A stretch of DNA of 10,554 nt, taken from an uncultured Chlorobiota bacterium (GTDB lineage: Bacteria > Bacteroidota > Bacteroidia > Bacteroidales > JAADGE01). The stretch is taken from positions 1 to 10,554 of the forward strand of contig CAMZKQ010000094.1 in NCBI GenBank assembly GCA_947311265.1, given 5' to 3'. Each line of letters opens with the position of its first letter. The stretch's first letter is position 1. This document shows, piece after piece, positions 7,614 to 10,554 of this stretch. The position numbers and the translations under genes are program-made. Below the pieces are notes generated by a model, which had not been told where the DNA came from, searched no databases, and saw nothing but the letters and a program-made list of their open reading frames with translations.

Positions 7614-7696
7614 AAGTCGCCCTGCGAGTAAACCAATTAACTGATTATCAGGCATTATACTTTTATTTTTTTGCAAAATAACTCGCAGGGCGACTT
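7614..7696. repeat. Perfect 16-bp inverted repeat after polA, flanked by a 7-bp direct repeat
   Basis: AAGTCGCCCTGCGAGT (7614-7629) returns as its exact reverse complement at 7681-7696, separated by 51 bases. The arms are GC-rich (9 of 16) in AT-rich surroundings. The right arm runs into TTTTT (7695-7699), so the structure could end polA transcription, though the loop is long for a factor-independent terminator. GGCTCAT occurs just outside on both sides (7606-7612 and 7706-7712), but at unequal distances (1 and 9 bases). The loop contains CTGATTATCAG (7641-7651), itself nearly palindromic. No reading frame lies inside. A small non-autonomous mobile element or an intergenic palindromic repeat fits as well as a terminator. 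The rest of the gap 7592-7841 holds only the promoter candidate below. Confidence 0.75.
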
Positions 7697-7795
7697 TTTA
7701 GACCAGGCTCATGCAACCAAAAGAAAAAATCCACTCTTAAAGAATATATAGAACAAGTCTAATCGTTGTTAATTTTTTATCTAAAATTATATCAT

Positions 7796-7803
7796 TAGCT
7801 TTG
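7796..7803 (+). promoter_or_regulatory. Candidate -7 promoter element for the secreted Omp28-like gene
   Basis: TAGCTTTG is a full match to TAnnTTTG and lies 38 bases before the ATG at 7842. Transcription from about 7810 would give a short, very AT-rich leader (TTTATTTTATT before the ATG) without a Shine-Dalgarno site, as is common for highly expressed genes in this phylum. The nearest upstream TTG (7766-7768) is 27 bases away, further than the usual spacing, so the -33 element is weak or absent. Confidence 0.45.
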
Positions 7804-7841
7804 TAGTACTAATATTAATTTAATCCCTAATTTATTTTATT

Positions 7842-10439
7842 ATGAAAAGAATTTACTTTTTAGCCACGCTCATGCTGTTGGCCTCATTTAGTTTTGCACA
7901 AACCATGCAAAAAAGTGCCACAGGAAATGGGCTGGTACACAACTCCCAACCAGATGTAATCACTAGCACCTCTAATAGCAACAACATTAGAGCCACTCTC
8001 TTTACCGAAGATTTTGAAAGCGGCACACTCGCCGGCTGGACAACCGCCGACCAAGACGGGGATACCTACAACTGGGAAAACAGAGATGCTGCTGGTGATG
8101 GTGGGTTTAATAGTAATAACTGTGCCACCTCTGCCTCATGGCTCAGTGGAGGAGTCGGTGCATTAACACCCGAAAACTGGCTAATTTCACCAGCAATCGA
8201 TCTAACAACAGGCACAGGAACACTAACGCTAGACTACCAAATTTCAGCACAAGACCCTAACTGGGAATACGAACACTATAAACTAGTAGTTTCAACAGCA
8301 ACCAATGCAGTTGCCGATTTTACTACAATTCTACACGAAGAAACAATGCCACTAGTAGGGGCTACAAGAACATGGTTATTACGCTCAATAAACCTTACTG
8401 CTTACGCAGGGCAAACCATCTACTTAGCTTGGGTCCATTATGATTGTACCAATATGTACTACATGAACCTTGATGAAATTTCTATTTATGAAAATACCGT
8501 AATTGATGCTGGAATTACCGCAGCAACTGCACCAGATAATGGTGGAGGTTGCCAACTTACCGCCACAGAAGATGTTACCATAACAATATTTAACTATGGC
8601 GGAGCTGCTATTACAGGTTTTGATGTTTCTTATGATGTTGATGGTGCAAATACAGTAACCGAAACCGTAGGAGCAACAATTGCAGCAGGAGAAAGTGCAA
8701 ATTACACCTTTACACAACAAGTTGATTTGTCAGCCCTAGGCTACTATACCATGAATTTTGCAGTAGCACTTACCGATGACTCAAATGCAGCAAACAACAC
8801 ATTTACAAAAGCAGTAAGCAGTACAGATGCAGTAATCACAATACACACCTTCTCCGATAGCCAAGGCGACCAAACATGGTCCATTAAAAATTCAGCAGAC
8901 CAAGTAGTTGCCTCTGGCGGAAATTACCAATGGGCATTAGAAGAGTCCATCAACGTTTGCGTAATTGCCAACGACTGCTACACCTTCACCTTCTCTGGCT
9001 TCGATGCTACAGGCTGGGTGGAAGTGCTTTACAATGGCTCTGTTGTGGCTGGCAACCAGTCCGCAGGCAACTCCACAGGAGGCGTTACATTTTACAGCAT
9101 AGGTGGCGGTTGTGCTGCTATTGATGCAAAATTAGTAAGCCTAGATTTGCCTAACTACATGCAGCCCGGCAACCTTGATATTTCTGGTGTAATTCAAAAT
9201 TTAGGTGCAGACCCTATCACCTCTTTCGATGTTACTTATACTATTGATGGTGGTGCAGCAAGTGCCACTTACAGTGTAGCAGGGCAAAATATTGCCACCG
9301 GAGCAACTGCCAATTTCACACACGATGTAGCAGCAGCTCTTAATACAGAGCAAACGTACAGCATAGCCGTTAGCATATCCAATATAAATGCAGGAACTGA
9401 TGCAAACATGGCAGACAACAGCCTATCTAAAAACGTAGTAGTAACTACAGCTATGATTCAACGTAAAATGATATTTGAAAACTTTACAACAGGCCAATGC
9501 CCTAACTGCCCACCAGTAATTACATCTACCGAAGCCTATGCGGCAGCCAACCCTAATGCAATACTTATAGCACAACACTCAGGGTACTTTACCGATGAAA
9601 TGACCATTGCAGAAAATACCGAATTATTAGCTTTCTATAATGATGGTGGAAGCACTTATGCACCAGCACTTATGATTGACCGCCACTACTACACAACAGG
9701 TTTCGACGGAGGAGCAGTTGATCCAGGCCCAGTATTCTTCCCAGGCAATGTAACTGCAATGAATGCAAGATTAGATGCCAGACTTGCAGAACCAGCATTT
9801 GTATCAGTAAATATTGCAGCCACACTTTCTGCCACTAAGGAACTAAGCCTAACTGTAAGCGGAGAAGTGCTTGCAGACGTAGCAGGAAACGACCTTAGAG
9901 TCGTCGTTTACCTTCTTGAAGATGGATTGTTATATGCACAGGCAGGGCAAGCAGCCAACCCATTTACGCACAACGACGTATTACGAGATGCAATCCCAAG
10001 CACCTACGGTACAGCAGGTACTGTTTCTGCAAATACTACAGGAACAACTTACTCCGAAAATTACACCTACCAACTAGGTGCCACATGGGACCCAGCAGAA
10101 ATGAAAATCGTTGCCTTTGTTGCCAATTACGATGCAGGAGATGTAAAAAACCGAGAAATTCTTAATGCAGAAGAAATCCACATGCCAGCAGTAGCAAACT
10201 CAATTGATGTTTTAAACTCAAATATTGGCATTTACCCTAACCCTGCTAATAACTATGTAAAAGTTACAGGAGCAGAAAATGCAAATGTCCAAATTATTGA
10301 CATCACAGGAAAAGTAGTAATGACTCAAAAACTTGATGGCAACTACTTAAACATCGCCAACCTTACACAAGGGCAATATATCCTTAAAGTAGTAGGGCAA
10401 AAAAACACATCTATAAAGAAAATCGTAGTTAGACGATAA
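7842..10439 (+). CDS. Secreted Omp28-related protein with choice-of-anchor J domain and T9SS type A sorting domain
   Basis: The product is a large (865 residues) exported protein. Domains in order: a signal peptide (1-19, ending SFSFA before Q20); a choice-of-anchor J or cleaved-adhesin-like beta-sandwich (about 53-218, from LFTEDFESGTLAGW to LDEISIYEN); a CARDB-like immunoglobulin-type domain (219-328); a Cys-containing beta-rich module (332-424, NDCYTFTFSGFDATGW); a second CARDB-like domain (427-540); an Omp28-like, thioredoxin-fold region (about 543-780) with CPNCPP (C553, C556) after FENFTTGQ; and a type A C-terminal sorting domain (790-865, from IGIYPNPANNYVKV to KKIVVRR). The sorting domain directs export by the type IX system and cell-surface anchoring or release. 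The CxxC pair sits where thioredoxin-like folds carry their active site, but redox activity is unproven. Adhesion or partner binding at the surface is the most I infer. It is probably a single-gene unit, with its own promoter candidate and terminator. Confidence 0.9.
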   Translation: MKRIYFLATLMLLASFSFAQTMQKSATGNGLVHNSQPDVITSTSNSNNIRATLFTEDFESGTLAGWTTADQDGDTYNWENRDAAGDGGFNSNNCATSASWLSGGVGALTPENWLISPAIDLTTGTGTLTLDYQISAQDPNWEYEHYKLVVSTATNAVADFTTILHEETMPLVGATRTWLLRSINLTAYAGQTIYLAWVHYDCTNMYYMNLDEISIYENTVIDAGITAATAPDNGGGCQLTATEDVTITIFNYGGAAITGFDVSYDVDGANTVTETVGATIAAGESANYTFTQQVDLSALGYYTMNFAVALTDDSNAANNTFTKAVSSTDAVITIHTFSDSQGDQTWSIKNSADQVVASGGNYQWALEESINVCVIANDCYTFTFSGFDATGWVEVLYNGSVVAGNQSAGNSTGGVTFYSIGGGCAAIDAKLVSLDLPNYMQPGNLDISGVIQNLGADPITSFDVTYTIDGGAASATYSVAGQNIATGATANFTHDVAAALNTEQTYSIAVSISNINAGTDANMADNSLSKNVVVTTAMIQRKMIFENFTTGQCPNCPPVITSTEAYAAANPNAILIAQHSGYFTDEMTIAENTELLAFYNDGGSTYAPALMIDRHYYTTGFDGGAVDPGPVFFPGNVTAMNARLDARLAEPAFVSVNIAATLSATKELSLTVSGEVLADVAGNDLRVVVYLLEDGLLYAQAGQAANPFTHNDVLRDAIPSTYGTAGTVSANTTGTTYSENYTYQLGATWDPAEMKIVAFVANYDAGDVKNREILNAEEIHMPAVANSIDVLNSNIGIYPNPANNYVKVTGAENANVQIIDITGKVVMTQKLDGNYLNIANLTQGQYILKVVGQKNTSIKKIVVRR

Positions 10440-10454
10440 CTTTTTCAGAAAATC

Positions 10455-10494
10455 AAAAAAAGGTTTCCTGTTTTTATAGGAAACCTTTTTTTTT
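10455..10494 (+). terminator. Strong intrinsic terminator after the secreted Omp28-like gene
   Basis: AAAAAAAGGTTTCCT (10455-10469) pairs perfectly with 10478-10492 around an 8-base loop (GTTTTTAT). The stem has a GGTTTCC core and ends in a run of nine T (10486-10494). It lies 15 bases after the stop codon of the secreted protein gene. Because the left side is an A run, it could also work on the opposite strand. Confidence 0.9.
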
Positions 10495-10545
10495 ACTCTT
10501 TAAATTCATATTTTTACAAAATTGCTCACATCTAAATAAAAACAC

Positions 10546-10554
10546 ATGAAAAAA
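10546..10554 (+). CDS. Probable start of a further gene, cut by the window edge
   Basis: ATG AAA AAA ends the window, 51 bases after the terminator, following an AT-rich leader (TAAATAAAAACAC). Met-Lys-Lys is the common beginning of signal peptides in this phylum and matches the style of the other exported proteins here. Only three codons are visible, so the product is unknown. Confidence 0.35.

Noticed and set aside
8424..8720. Cys-rich minus-strand frame of 98 codons
   Set aside because: It lies wholly inside the secreted protein gene, and its Cys, Ile and Asn runs reflect antisense reading of repeated GCA, ATT and GTT codons.

Overview
The window looks like chromosomal DNA of a member of the Bacteroidota. 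The evidence is a protein with a type A C-terminal sorting domain of the type IX secretion system, a periplasmic two-component-style propeller sensor, AT-rich leaders without clear Shine-Dalgarno sites, and several matches to the TAnnTTTG -7 promoter element of this phylum. No tRNA, rRNA, CRISPR array, transposase or phage gene was seen. Codon use is similar in all genes (A or C at third positions, many CTA and ATA codons), so nothing points to recent transfer. I cannot name the genus.

Layout. Positions 1-2435 (minus strand) hold a long propeller sensor whose C-terminal output domain lies beyond the left edge. Positions 2529-3080 (minus) encode a secreted YceI-family protein. After a divergent intergenic region of about 270 bases, the plus strand carries a YihY/BrkB membrane protein with a winged-helix-like tail (3355-4719), then polA for DNA polymerase I (4803-7591). 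A gap of 250 bases follows, holding a perfect 16-bp inverted repeat. Next come a large secreted Omp28-like protein with a sorting domain (7842-10439), a strong hairpin terminator, and the first codons of a probable further gene at the right edge.

The most notable point is polA. It is split by a one-base frameshift exactly inside the DTET motif of the proofreading exonuclease. Adding one base after 5888 restores a 929-residue protein whose catalytic residues fall within one position of E. coli Pol I numbering. This is either a sequencing or assembly error or a real mutation that separates the 5' nuclease from the polymerase and destroys the proofreading site.

The genes do not form one pathway. 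Sensing and envelope functions (propeller sensor, YceI, YihY, secreted Omp28-like protein) surround a replication and repair gene. No defence island or clearly new multi-gene system is visible. The items worth a second look are the polA break, the output domain of the propeller sensor, the winged-helix tail of YihY, the inverted-repeat element after polA and the domain architecture of the secreted protein.
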